Positions 8,237-16,731 of a stretch of 64,000 nucleotides of DNA are shown one piece after another (position 1 is the first letter of the stretch; each line of letters begins with the position of its first letter). The notes beneath the pieces are model-generated. The model worked only from the letters and a program-made list of their open reading frames with translations, was not told the origin of the DNA and did not search any database. The stretch lies in contig NC_014931.1 in the NCBI RefSeq assembly GCF_000184745.1, positions 1,488,001-1,552,000 of the forward strand, in the 5' to 3' direction. This stretch comes from Variovorax paradoxus EPS (lineage in GTDB: Bacteria; Pseudomonadota; Gammaproteobacteria; Burkholderiales; Burkholderiaceae_C). The position numbers and the translations under genes are program-made.

Positions 8237-9019
8237 ATGGCCACGCGCACCACCCCCGTCCTTCCCGAAGTCAATTTTTCCGACTGGGGCGACATCCGTT
8301 ATCTGCACCTGGGCACCGAGTGGGTCCAGGGCTCGATGAAGCTCGATGCGCCGTTCGAGATCGAACTCGAATACGTGCAGCGCATGATGGCCTGGCTGCT
8401 CTTCGTCGATGGCAAGACCGTCGCCAGCCGCCATGCGATGCAACTGGGCCTCGGCGCGGCCACGCTCACCAAGTTCAGCCGCAAGACCCTGCGCATGCGC
8501 ACCACGGCGGTCGAGCTCAACCCGCAGGTGGTGTCGGCCTGCCGCGGCTGGTTCAAGCTGCCGGCCGACGATCCGAAGCTGCGCGTGGTGATCGCCGATG
8601 CGGCAGTGGAGATCCGCAAGCCCGAGTGGCACGGCACCGTCGATGCGCTGCAGGTCGACCTGTACGACCATGAAGCAGCGGCGCCCGTGCTCGACAGCGA
8701 AGATTTTTACGCCGACTGCCGCGCGCTGCTCACCGAAGACGGCTGCATGACGGTCAACCTCTTCGGCCGCTCGTCGAGCTACGAGCGCAGCCTCGAGAAG
8801 ATCGCCGCCGCATTCGGTGCCGATGCGGTCTGGGCCTTCAAGCCGACGCGCGAAGGCAACACGGTGGTGCTGGCGCAGCGCACGCCGAGCCGCCCGAAGC
8901 GCGAGGTGCTTGCCGAGCGCGCGCAAACGATCCAGACTCGCTGGAGTCTTCCCGCACCGAAGTGGCTGCGGGTGTTCAAGCCCCTGAATACTTCCCTCAC
9001 CCGAACCTCCGGCCCATGA
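8237..9019 (+). CDS. Spermidine synthase-like (SAM-dependent methyltransferase fold) protein
   Basis: A 260-residue protein of the spermine/spermidine synthase superfamily. It has motif I as LGLGAATLTKF, the acidic TAVELNPQVV, and IADA and VDLYDHE in the places where the synthase nucleotide-binding and catalytic acids lie. The canonical GGGDGG of true SpeE is missing, so it may not make polyamines. Proteins of this type are commonly annotated only as spermidine synthase-like. The stop codon overlaps the start of the GspE-type ATPase (ATGA, 9016-9019). Confidence 0.7.
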   Translation: MATRTTPVLPEVNFSDWGDIRYLHLGTEWVQGSMKLDAPFEIELEYVQRMMAWLLFVDGKTVASRHAMQLGLGAATLTKFSRKTLRMRTTAVELNPQVVSACRGWFKLPADDPKLRVVIADAAVEIRKPEWHGTVDALQVDLYDHEAAAPVLDSEDFYADCRALLTEDGCMTVNLFGRSSSYERSLEKIAAAFGADAVWAFKPTREGNTVVLAQRTPSRPKREVLAERAQTIQTRWSLPAPKWLRVFKPLNTSLTRTSGP

Positions 9020-10812
9020 GCGCTGTTCCCGCAGTTTCCGCCCCCGCACCCCTGGCCGCCCGCCACGAAGGCCCGCTCGACCTGCGCCGCCTGATCGAAT
9101 GGCTGGCCACCGACGGCGTCATCTCCCCCGTCGAAGCCAAGCGCACCATCGCGCGCTGCGCACAGGCAGAAAGCCGCCAGGCGCCGCTGGTGCGTTTGGC
9201 CAACGTGGCGATGACGCGCGAGAGCGACAACAAGCCGCTCGATCTCGAAGCGCTCACGCAATGGCTCGCCGGCCGTGCCGGCCTCACGTACCTGCGCATC
9301 GATCCGTTGAAGGTCGACGTTGGCAAGGTCGCCGACACCATGAGCGCGGCCTACGCCGAGCGCCACAAGGTGCTGCCGGTGCAGGTGCTGCCCAACGAGG
9401 TGGTGGTGGCGACGGCCGAGCCCTTTCTCACCGACTGGATCGCCGAGGTCGAGCGCCAGTCCAAGCGCACGGTGCGGCGCGTGGTGGCGAACCCGGCCGA
9501 CATCCAGCGCTACACCGCCGAGTTCTTCGCGCTAGCGAAATCGGTGCGCGCCGCGCAGAAAGCCGGCGGCAACACCGGCGGCGCGAGCTTCGAGCAGCTG
9601 GTCGAACTCGGCAAGAGCACCAAGCAGCTCGACGCCAACGACCAGAGCGTGGTGCAGGTGGTCGACTGGCTCTGGCAGTACGCCTTCGACCAGCGCGCGA
9701 GCGACATCCACCTGGAGCCGCGCCGCGAGCAAGGCGTGATCCGTTTTCGCATCGACGGCATCCTGCACCCGGCCTATCAGATGCCGATGGGCGTGATGAA
9801 CGCGATGGTCGCGCGCATCAAGCTGCTGGGCCGCATGGACGTGGTGGAAAAGCGCCGTCCGCTCGACGGCCGCATCAAGACCCGCAACATGCGCGGCGAC
9901 GAAGTCGAAATGCGTCTGTCGACCTTGCCGACCGCCTTCGGCGAGAAGATGGTGATGCGGATCTTCGACCCCGACACCGCGGTGAAGGACCTCGACGCAC
10001 TGGGCTTCGCCCAACACGATGCGCAGCGTTGGGAACAGCTCGTGACGCGGCCCAACGGCATCATCCTGGTGACCGGACCCACGGGTTCGGGCAAGACCAC
10101 CACGCTGTACTCCACGTTGAAGCGCGTGGCGACCGAAGAAGTGAACGTGAGCACGGTGGAAGACCCGATCGAAATGATCGAGCCCTCGTTCAACCAGACG
10201 CAGGTGCAGCCGCAACTCGACTTCGGTTTCACCGAGGGCCTGCGCGCACTGATGCGGCAGGACCCGGACATCATCATGGTCGGCGAAATCCGCGACCTCG
10301 CCACCGCCGAGATGGCGGTGCAGGCCGCGCTCACCGGCCACCTTGTGTTCAGCACGCTGCACACCAACGATGCGCCCAGCGCCATCACGCGGATGATGGA
10401 ACTGGGCGTGCCCTCCTACCTCATCACCGCCGTGATGCTGGGCGTGCTCGCGCAGCGCCTCGTGCGCACGCTGTGCCCGCATTGCAAGCAGCCCGACGAC
10501 ACGGTCACGCGCGAGAGCCTCGAAGCCATCGTCAAGCCGTGGCAGATCACCGGCTCCGTGCGCGCCTACAAGCCCGTGGGTTGCGTCGATTGCCGCATGA
10601 CCGGCTACATGGGCCGCATGGGCCTCTATGAACTGCTGAGCGTGACCGAACCGTTCAAGAATCAGGTCACCAAGGAGCCCAACCTCACGGGGCTTCGGCG
10701 CCAGGCCGTGATCGACGGCATGCGGCCCCTGCGCCTAGCCGGCGCGCTGCGCGTGGCAGAGGGCGTGACCACCATCGAAGAGGTCCTGAGCGCCACGCCG
10801 CCATTGGAGTGA
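9016..10812 (+). CDS. GspE/PilB-type secretion ATPase
   Basis: A 598-residue ATPase of the type II secretion/type IV pilus family. An N-terminal MshEN-like domain (about 20-175) is followed by the ATPase core with Walker A GPTGSGKTT (354-362), Asp box, Walker B-like DIIMVGEIRD (418-427) and the His box around STLHTNDAP. A zinc-binding tetracysteine (Cys487, 490, 523, 526) is present, as in GspE and PilB. No GspF, pseudopilin or secretin gene is nearby, so this is an orphan locus whose partner machine is elsewhere. I used the ATG at 9016, which overlaps the upstream stop, rather than the longer frame. Confidence 0.9.
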   Translation: MSAVPAVSAPAPLAARHEGPLDLRRLIEWLATDGVISPVEAKRTIARCAQAESRQAPLVRLANVAMTRESDNKPLDLEALTQWLAGRAGLTYLRIDPLKVDVGKVADTMSAAYAERHKVLPVQVLPNEVVVATAEPFLTDWIAEVERQSKRTVRRVVANPADIQRYTAEFFALAKSVRAAQKAGGNTGGASFEQLVELGKSTKQLDANDQSVVQVVDWLWQYAFDQRASDIHLEPRREQGVIRFRIDGILHPAYQMPMGVMNAMVARIKLLGRMDVVEKRRPLDGRIKTRNMRGDEVEMRLSTLPTAFGEKMVMRIFDPDTAVKDLDALGFAQHDAQRWEQLVTRPNGIILVTGPTGSGKTTTLYSTLKRVATEEVNVSTVEDPIEMIEPSFNQTQVQPQLDFGFTEGLRALMRQDPDIIMVGEIRDLATAEMAVQAALTGHLVFSTLHTNDAPSAITRMMELGVPSYLITAVMLGVLAQRLVRTLCPHCKQPDDTVTRESLEAIVKPWQITGSVRAYKPVGCVDCRMTGYMGRMGLYELLSVTEPFKNQVTKEPNLTGLRRQAVIDGMRPLRLAGALRVAEGVTTIEEVLSATPPLE

Positions 10813-10823
10813 TGTAGTTCTTT

Positions 10824-10848
10824 GGGTTAACCCTAATCGTTCGGTTAG
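10824..10848. promoter_or_regulatory. Palindromes upstream of tctB (possible operator)
   Basis: The 108-base gap before tctB contains the perfect palindrome GGGTTAACCC (10824-10833). Overlapping its last base is the imperfect palindrome CTAATCGTTCGGTTAG (10833-10848). Placement 70-100 bases before the start codon suits a regulator site. No regulator can be assigned. Confidence 0.35.
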
Positions 10849-10920
10849 TGAAACCCACATCCGCCTGACCGCAAGCTGACTGGACAATCCCGCATCGAAA
10901 CTTGTTCGAGGAGACTGTTC

Positions 10921-11409
10921 GTGAAAATCAAAAGTCAGAAAGAATTTTTCTCGGGTCTGATGTTCACTGTCGTGGGTGTGGCGTTCGCATGGGGCGCCAC
11001 CACCTACAGCGTGGGCACCGGCGCCCGGATGGGGCCGGGTTACTTCCCGTTGATGCTCGGCATCCTGATGGCCGTGATCGGCCTGGCGATCACGTTCAGC
11101 GGGCTCACCGTTGAAACGACCGACGGCGAGAAGATCGGCAAGTGGGCCTGGAAGCAGGTGGTGTTCATCCTGGGCGCCAACATCGCATTCGGCATCCTGC
11201 TCGGCGGCCTGCCGAGCCTGGGCGTGCCTGCCATGGGAATGATCATCGCGATCTACGCGCTCGTGATCATCTCCAGCCTCGCGGGCCACGAGTTCAAGCT
11301 GCCCACCGTGCTGATCCTGGCCACCATCCTGGCCGTCGGCAGCTACGTTGCATTCATCTGGGCGCTCAAGCTGCAGATCCAGGTCTGGCCGACCTTCATC
11401 ACCGGTTGA
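10921..11409 (+). CDS. tctB: Tripartite tricarboxylate transporter, small permease TctB
   Basis: A 162-residue membrane protein with four predicted transmembrane segments (about 10-27, 38-58, 75-105, 118-150). This matches the TctB small subunit of tripartite tricarboxylate transporters. The start is GTG, preceded by GAGGAG at a good distance. It is followed after 16 bases by tctA. TctB, TctA and a periplasmic TctC protein together import carboxylates using the ion gradient. No tctC directly adjoins these genes; the Bug protein at 14.1 kb is a candidate. Confidence 0.9.
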   Translation: MKIKSQKEFFSGLMFTVVGVAFAWGATTYSVGTGARMGPGYFPLMLGILMAVIGLAITFSGLTVETTDGEKIGKWAWKQVVFILGANIAFGILLGGLPSLGVPAMGMIIAIYALVIISSLAGHEFKLPTVLILATILAVGSYVAFIWALKLQIQVWPTFITG

Positions 11410-11425
11410 GAAGAAAGCTGCGCAC

Positions 11426-12937
11426 ATGGAATTGTTTGACCACCTCTCGATGGGTTTTGGCGTTGCCTTTACCTTCACCAACCTGCTGTACTGCCTTGTC
11501 GGCTGCATTCTGGGCACCCTGATCGGTGTGCTGCCGGGCATCGGCCCGGTCGCGACCATCGCGATGCTGCTGCCCGCCACGTACGCGCTGCCGCCCGTGT
11601 CGGCGCTGATCATGCTGGCCGGTATTTATTACGGCGCGCAATACGGCGGTTCGACCACCGCCATCCTTGTGAATCTGCCGGGCGAATCGTCCTCGGTGGT
11701 GACCGTGATCGACGGCTACCAGATGGCGCGCAAGGGCCGTGCGGGTCCCGCGCTCGCGGCTGCGGGCCTGGGCTCGTTCTTCGCCGGCTGCGTCGGCACG
11801 CTGATCCTGGCTGCCTTCGCACCGCCGCTGACCGAGCTGGCCTTCAAGTTCGGCCCGGCCGAGTACTTCTCGCTGATGATCCTGGGCCTGATCGGCGCCG
11901 TGGTGCTGGCTTCGGGCTCACTGCTCAAGGCCATCGCGATGATCGTGCTGGGCCTCTTGCTCGGCCTGGTCGGCACCGACGTGAACTCGGGTGTCGCTCG
12001 CTACAGCTTCGACGTGCCTGAACTCACCGACGGCATCGGCTTCGTGGCGATTGCCATGGGCGTGTTCGGCTACGGCGAAATCATCGCGAACCTGTCGCGT
12101 CCCGACGACGAACGCGAGATCTTCACCGCCAAGGTCTCGGGCCTGTTCCCGACCAAGGAAGACTTCAAGCGCATGGTGCCGGCCGTGCTGCGCGGTACGG
12201 CGCTGGGCTCCTCGCTGGGCATCCTGCCCGGCGGCGGCGCGCTGCTGTCGGCCTTCGCGGCCTACACGATCGAGAAGAAGACCAAGCTGCATCCGGGCGA
12301 AGTGCCCTTCGGCAAGGGCAACATCCGCGGCGTGGCAGCCCCCGAGGCCGCCAACAACGCCGGCGCGCAGACCTCCTTCATCCCGCTGCTGACGCTGGGC
12401 ATTCCGCCCAACGCCGTGATGGCGCTGATGGTGGGCGCGATGACCATCCACAACATCCAGCCGGGTCCGCAGGTGATGACCAGCAACCCCGAGCTGTTCT
12501 GGGGCCTGATCGCCTCGATGTGGCTGGGCAACGCGATGCTGATCATCCTGAACCTGCCGCTCATCGGCATGTGGATCAAGCTCCTGTCGGTGCCCTACAA
12601 GTTCCTGTTCCCGGCGATCGTTCTGTTCTGCGCCATCGGCGTGTACTCGACGAACAACAACACCTGGGACATCTGGATGGTCGGCATCTTCGGACTGGTG
12701 GGCTACACCTTCTTCAAGCTGGGATGCGAGCCTGCGCCATTGCTGCTGGGCTTCATCCTGGGGCCGATGATGGAAGAGAACCTGCGCCGCTCGCTGCTTC
12801 TCTCGCGCGGTGACTGGAGCGTGTTCGTCACCCGTCCGATCTCGCTCGGACTGCTGCTGGCCGCTTTGCTGCTGCTCGTGATCGTGCTGCTGCCTGCGGT
12901 GAAGGCGAAGCGCGAAGAGGCGTTCGTCGAAGACTGA
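11426..12937 (+). CDS. tctA: Tripartite tricarboxylate transporter, large permease TctA
   Basis: A 503-residue protein with about a dozen hydrophobic segments. It carries the TctA family motifs near the N terminus (IGVLPGIGPVATIAMLLP) and the repeat-related LGILPGGGALLSAF in the second half. It also has YGGSTTAILVNLPGE and APEAANNAGAQ, which mark substrate and ion sites in this family. It forms the main channel with TctB just upstream. A rho-independent terminator 24 bases after the stop closes a two-gene transcript. Confidence 0.95.
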   Translation: MELFDHLSMGFGVAFTFTNLLYCLVGCILGTLIGVLPGIGPVATIAMLLPATYALPPVSALIMLAGIYYGAQYGGSTTAILVNLPGESSSVVTVIDGYQMARKGRAGPALAAAGLGSFFAGCVGTLILAAFAPPLTELAFKFGPAEYFSLMILGLIGAVVLASGSLLKAIAMIVLGLLLGLVGTDVNSGVARYSFDVPELTDGIGFVAIAMGVFGYGEIIANLSRPDDEREIFTAKVSGLFPTKEDFKRMVPAVLRGTALGSSLGILPGGGALLSAFAAYTIEKKTKLHPGEVPFGKGNIRGVAAPEAANNAGAQTSFIPLLTLGIPPNAVMALMVGAMTIHNIQPGPQVMTSNPELFWGLIASMWLGNAMLIILNLPLIGMWIKLLSVPYKFLFPAIVLFCAIGVYSTNNNTWDIWMVGIFGLVGYTFFKLGCEPAPLLLGFILGPMMEENLRRSLLLSRGDWSVFVTRPISLGLLLAALLLLVIVLLPAVKAKREEAFVED

Positions 12938-12960
12938 TCGCGGCTCTCTGCTTGCTTGCG

Positions 12961-12987
12961 AAACGGCGTCTTCGGGCGCCGTTTTTT
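12961..12987 (+). terminator. Rho-independent terminator after tctBA
   Basis: Arms AAACGGCG and CGCCGTTT enclose an 8-base loop and are followed by a T tract. It lies directly after tctA. Confidence 0.9.
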
Positions 12988-13081
12988 ATTTCTGCTGCGG
13001 GATATTCAGGGCGTGTGCGCAGGCCACCGGTACTCCCCTCGGCGAATGTCCCTGTCGGCGTGATCGCGCCCTGAATGCCTC

Positions 13082-14008
13082 CTACGGCTTGGCAGCACGC
13101 GGCGGTTTCATGTGCTGCCGCGCCATCGCCAGGAAGGCCAAGGCGGCCGGGCTCAATGGATGCTTTGCCAGCCGCACAGCAACAACGGGGTATTCGAGCG
13201 TCGGCCGCGTCACCGCCACGGCGCGAAGATTGCCCGGCATCAGCACCTCCACATAGCGCGGCAGCAACGCCACACCCGCGCCCGCCTGGATGAGGCCGAA
13301 CGCCGTCGACAGCATCGACACGTGATGCACCACGTGCGGGTACACGTTCGCCACGCTCGACAACTGGCGGCTCACCGCGCGCCAGATGTTGGCGTCGGGG
13401 TTGACGTGGATGAAGGGCAGCGCATCGAGGTGCTTCGCATCGACCACCACGCGCTGCGCGAGCGGATGGTCGTCGCGTACGAAGAGCGCCATGCGTTCCG
13501 TGAACAGCGGCTCGGTCGCCAGCTCCGAGTGCTTCTGCCCGATGTCCGAGCCGAAGCCGAGGTCGGCCTCCTGCGAGAGGATGCGCGAGATCATCTGCTC
13601 TGCCGTGCTGTCGAGCAGCGTGGTCGCGAGCGTCGGGTGCTTCTGCGAAAAGCGGCCGAGCATCGGTGGCAGCAGGGCGCCCGCCGTGAGGTGGCCCACG
13701 GCCAGCACCACGCGCCCTTCACGCAATTGCGACTGCGAGCGGCAGGCGCCCACCGATTCGTCGATCAGCCTCAGCGCCCGCACCGCTGTCTCAACCATCA
13801 CCTGGCCCGCGCTGGTGAGCTGGATGCGGCGGCCCCGCACGATGAGCGGCTGCCCAAGCTGTTCTTCCATGCGCTTGACCAAGTGGCTGATGGCCGGCTG
13901 CGTGAGCTGCAGGCTTTCGGCTGCCAATGTGAAGCTGCCCGATTCGGCGACCGCCGCCAGTGCCCGCAACTGTTGCAGCGAGACTTCTTCCGTGGCGTTT
14001 TTTGTCAT
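13082..14008 (-). CDS. LysR family transcriptional regulator
   Basis: A 308-residue LysR regulator. The winged helix-turn-helix spans residues 9-68 (ALAAVAESGSFTLAAESL, then LTQPAISHLVKRME). A periplasmic-binding-protein-like effector domain occupies about 95-300. It is divergent from the Bug-type binding protein gene at 14106, with a 97-base gap, the usual layout for a LysR activator and its target operon. It faces the end of tctBA on the other side, so it could also link the two transport loci. The effector is unknown. Confidence 0.9.
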   Translation of the reverse strand: MTKNATEEVSLQQLRALAAVAESGSFTLAAESLQLTQPAISHLVKRMEEQLGQPLIVRGRRIQLTSAGQVMVETAVRALRLIDESVGACRSQSQLREGRVVLAVGHLTAGALLPPMLGRFSQKHPTLATTLLDSTAEQMISRILSQEADLGFGSDIGQKHSELATEPLFTERMALFVRDDHPLAQRVVVDAKHLDALPFIHVNPDANIWRAVSRQLSSVANVYPHVVHHVSMLSTAFGLIQAGAGVALLPRYVEVLMPGNLRAVAVTRPTLEYPVVAVRLAKHPLSPAALAFLAMARQHMKPPRAAKP

Positions 14009-14105
14009 AAGCCGCGCTCATAGTTGAATAAGGTGGATTATCTGGCTTGATGCACGGCGGCTGCATAGCATGCGAGTTTTCCCACGGGGCCAGAATCCAA
14101 GCACC
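14009..14105. promoter_or_regulatory. Divergent LysR/Bug promoter region
   Basis: This 97-base gap holds both promoters. A LysR-type candidate box, ATAAGGTGGATTAT (14028-14041), has the dyad form ATAA-N5-ATTAT and fits the T-N11-A rule. A second short dyad, GCATAGCATGC, lies at 14062-14072. The position is right for a LysR site; the exact box is a guess. Confidence 0.35.
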
Positions 14106-15083
14106 ATGAAAAGAATCCAGTTCCTTCAAGGGGCCGCCGTTGCGCTGCTGTGCATGGCCGCATCGTCCGCCAGTTTGGCCGAGGGTTATCCGAACAAGCC
14201 GATCCGGCTCATCGTGCCGTTCCCCGCGGGCGGTGCCACCGACCTCTTCGCCCGCACGCTGGGGCAGAAGATGGGCGAGAAGCTCGGCACCCAGCTGATC
14301 ATCGACAACAAGCCCGGCGCCGGCGGGGCCATCGGCTCCGACCAAGCTGCGAAGGCACCGGCCGACGGCTACACGCTGCTCCTGGCCACCACCAGCACGC
14401 ATTCGATCGGCCCGGCCGTCGTGCCCAAGTTGCCTTACGACACAGTGCGCGACTTCACGCCCATCGGCCACGTGGGCGATGCGCCGAGCATCATGCTGGT
14501 GCCGGTCACGTCGCCCGCGAAGACCGTGCGCGAGTGGATCGACTACGCGAAAAAGAACCCTGGCAAGCTCAACTACGCATCGAGCGGCAACGGCACGATC
14601 GTGCAGCTCACGGCCGAGCTCTTCAAGGCGCAGGCCGGCGTGTTCGTGACGCACATTCCCTACAAGGGCACGGCGCTCGCCATTCCCGACCTCATCAGCG
14701 GAAAGATCGACGTGCTGTTCGATTCGCTCCCCACCGGCATGCCGCATGTGCGCGACGGCCGCCTGCGCGCCCTGGGCGTGACGACGCTCAAGCGCTCGCC
14801 GCTCGCGCCCGAACTCCCGCCGATTGCCGACACGCTGCCGGGCTACGAGTCGAACACCTGGTTCGGCTTCTACGGCCCGAAGAACCTGCCGGCCGACATC
14901 GTGGCGCGCGTCAACAAGGCGGCCAACGAAGCCATTGCCGATCCGGAAGTGAAGGACAAGCTCGCGCGCCTGGGCATCGAGCCTGCCGCCGCAGGCACGC
15001 CCGAGCAGTTCGCGAAGATGGTGGCCATCGACGCCGCCAAGTGGAAAAAGATCGTGGTCGAACGCAAGATCACCAACGAATGA
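14106..15083 (+). CDS. Bug/TctC family tripartite transporter substrate-binding protein
   Basis: A 325-residue periplasmic protein. A Sec signal peptide (1-25, ending SASLAEG) is followed by the Bug fold. Family motifs include YPNKPIRLIVPFPAGGATD, NKPGAGGAIGSDQAAKAPADG in outline, and IPYKGTALAIPDLISG. Bug proteins bind small carboxylates or related compounds and deliver them to TctAB-type permeases. This gene heads a run of five same-strand genes with gaps of 11-29 bases, under the divergent LysR regulator. The ligand may be the gamma-glutamyl compound handled by the next gene (inference). The start was set at MKRIQF, which gives a normal signal peptide. Confidence 0.93.
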   Translation: MKRIQFLQGAAVALLCMAASSASLAEGYPNKPIRLIVPFPAGGATDLFARTLGQKMGEKLGTQLIIDNKPGAGGAIGSDQAAKAPADGYTLLLATTSTHSIGPAVVPKLPYDTVRDFTPIGHVGDAPSIMLVPVTSPAKTVREWIDYAKKNPGKLNYASSGNGTIVQLTAELFKAQAGVFVTHIPYKGTALAIPDLISGKIDVLFDSLPTGMPHVRDGRLRALGVTTLKRSPLAPELPPIADTLPGYESNTWFGFYGPKNLPADIVARVNKAANEAIADPEVKDKLARLGIEPAAAGTPEQFAKMVAIDAAKWKKIVVERKITNE

Positions 15084-15096
15084 AGAGAGTGCCGAA

Positions 15097-16710
15097 ATGA
15101 ACTTCGATTTCAACAATCCTTACCTCTCCACCCGCATCCCGATCTTCGCGCGCAACGTGGTGTCGACCTCGCACCCGCTCGCCTCGCAAGCGGGCCTGCG
15201 CATCCTTCAACAGGGTGGCAATGCCGTCGATGCGGCCATCGCCACGGCGGCCGTGATGACGCTGGTCGAGCCGGTGAGCAACGGCCTCGGCAGCGATGCT
15301 TTCTGCATCCTGTGGGACGGCAAGGAGCTGCATGGCCTGAACGCCTCCGGCCCCGCGCCCAAGGCCTGGACGCCCGAGTACTTCAAGGCGAAGTACGGCG
15401 CCGACGCCGCCACGCCGCCGATGCGCGGCATCGACTCGGTCACCGTGCCGGGCGCGGTGCGCGGCTGGGTCGCGATGAGCGATCGCTTCGGCAAGCTGCC
15501 GTTCGCCGACCTGCTGGCACCGGCCATCGACATCGCGGAGCGCGGCTATCTCGTGCCGCCGGTGGTGCAGGGCAAGTGGGCCGCGGCCGCGCCGCTTCTG
15601 GGCTCGCAACCCGGCTTTGCGCAGACCTTCCTGCCCTGGGGCCGCGCGCCCGAAATCGGCGAACTGTTCCGCTTCGTCGCAGCGGCGCGTGCGCTCAAGG
15701 CCATCGCCCGCACCAAGGGCGAGGCCTACTACAACGGCGAGATCGCCGAAGCGCTCGCGAAGTTTGCGAAGGAGCAGGGCGGCTCGCTCACCGTGGCCGA
15801 CCTCGCGGCCTACCAGCCCGAGTGGGTCGAACCGATCTCGCGCGAGTACCGCGGCCACACGCTGCACGAGATTCCGCCGAACGGCCAGGGCATCGCGGCG
15901 CTGATCGCGCTCGGCATCCTCGAGAAATTCGACATCGCTTCGCTGCCGGTCGATTCGGTCGAATCGCAGCACCTGCAGATCGAGGCGATGAAGCTCGCCT
16001 TTGCAGACGTGTACCACTACGTGTCGGAGCGCAAGACGATGACGGTGACGACCGAGCAACTGCTCGACGACGCCTACCTGGCCTCGCAGGCGCGCCTCAT
16101 CGACCGAAAGAAGGCACAGGACTTCAAGGCCGGCAACCCGGTCAAGGGCGGCACCATCTACCTCACCGCGGCGGACGAGAGCGGCATGATGGTGAGCTTC
16201 ATCCAGAGCAACTACATGGGCTTCGGCTCGGGCTGCGTGGAGCCCGAGTTCGGCATCAGCCTGCAGAACCGCGGCCACGGTTTCAGCCTGAAGGCCGAGA
16301 GCCCGAACGTGGTGGCACCGGGCAAGCGGCCGTTCCACACGATCATTCCGGCCTTCCTCACCAAGGACGGCCAGCCGGTCATGAGCTTCGGCGTGATGGG
16401 CGGCAACATGCAGCCGCAGGGCCACATGCAGACGCTGGTGCGCATGCTCGACTACGGGCAGAACCCGCAGGCGGCCTGCGATGCGCCGCGCTGGCGCTTC
16501 AACGCGGGCCTGGAGATCAACGTCGAGGCCGCGATGAACCCGAACACCGTGCAAGGCCTGCGCGACCTCGGGCATCACCTGGACGTGATCAACGACTCGT
16601 ACCAGGACTTCGGTGCCGGCCAGTTCATCTGGCGCGCGGGCGAGCCGTCGGTCGAAGGCTACGTGGCCGCGAGCGACCCGCGCCGCGACGGCGTGGCGGC
16701 AGGGTTTTAA
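15097..16710 (+). CDS. Gamma-glutamyltransferase family protein (Ntn hydrolase)
   Basis: A 537-residue GGT superfamily protein. The N-terminal part has HPLASQAGLRILQQGGNAVD and the later SGPAP block of the family. The predicted autocleavage nucleophile is Thr353 in KGGTIYLTAAD, aligned with the TTHYSVVD threonine of GGT; the residue after it is Ile instead of Thr. No signal peptide is evident, so it is probably cytoplasmic, unlike classical GGT. It would hydrolyse gamma-glutamyl amides or related acyl amides. The gene follows the Bug binding protein by 13 bases, suggesting uptake and cleavage of one class of compound. Confidence 0.88.
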   Translation: MNFDFNNPYLSTRIPIFARNVVSTSHPLASQAGLRILQQGGNAVDAAIATAAVMTLVEPVSNGLGSDAFCILWDGKELHGLNASGPAPKAWTPEYFKAKYGADAATPPMRGIDSVTVPGAVRGWVAMSDRFGKLPFADLLAPAIDIAERGYLVPPVVQGKWAAAAPLLGSQPGFAQTFLPWGRAPEIGELFRFVAAARALKAIARTKGEAYYNGEIAEALAKFAKEQGGSLTVADLAAYQPEWVEPISREYRGHTLHEIPPNGQGIAALIALGILEKFDIASLPVDSVESQHLQIEAMKLAFADVYHYVSERKTMTVTTEQLLDDAYLASQARLIDRKKAQDFKAGNPVKGGTIYLTAADESGMMVSFIQSNYMGFGSGCVEPEFGISLQNRGHGFSLKAESPNVVAPGKRPFHTIIPAFLTKDGQPVMSFGVMGGNMQPQGHMQTLVRMLDYGQNPQAACDAPRWRFNAGLEINVEAAMNPNTVQGLRDLGHHLDVINDSYQDFGAGQFIWRAGEPSVEGYVAASDPRRDGVAAGF

Positions 16711-16731
16711 CGAGCGCGCGATGATCGGGGG

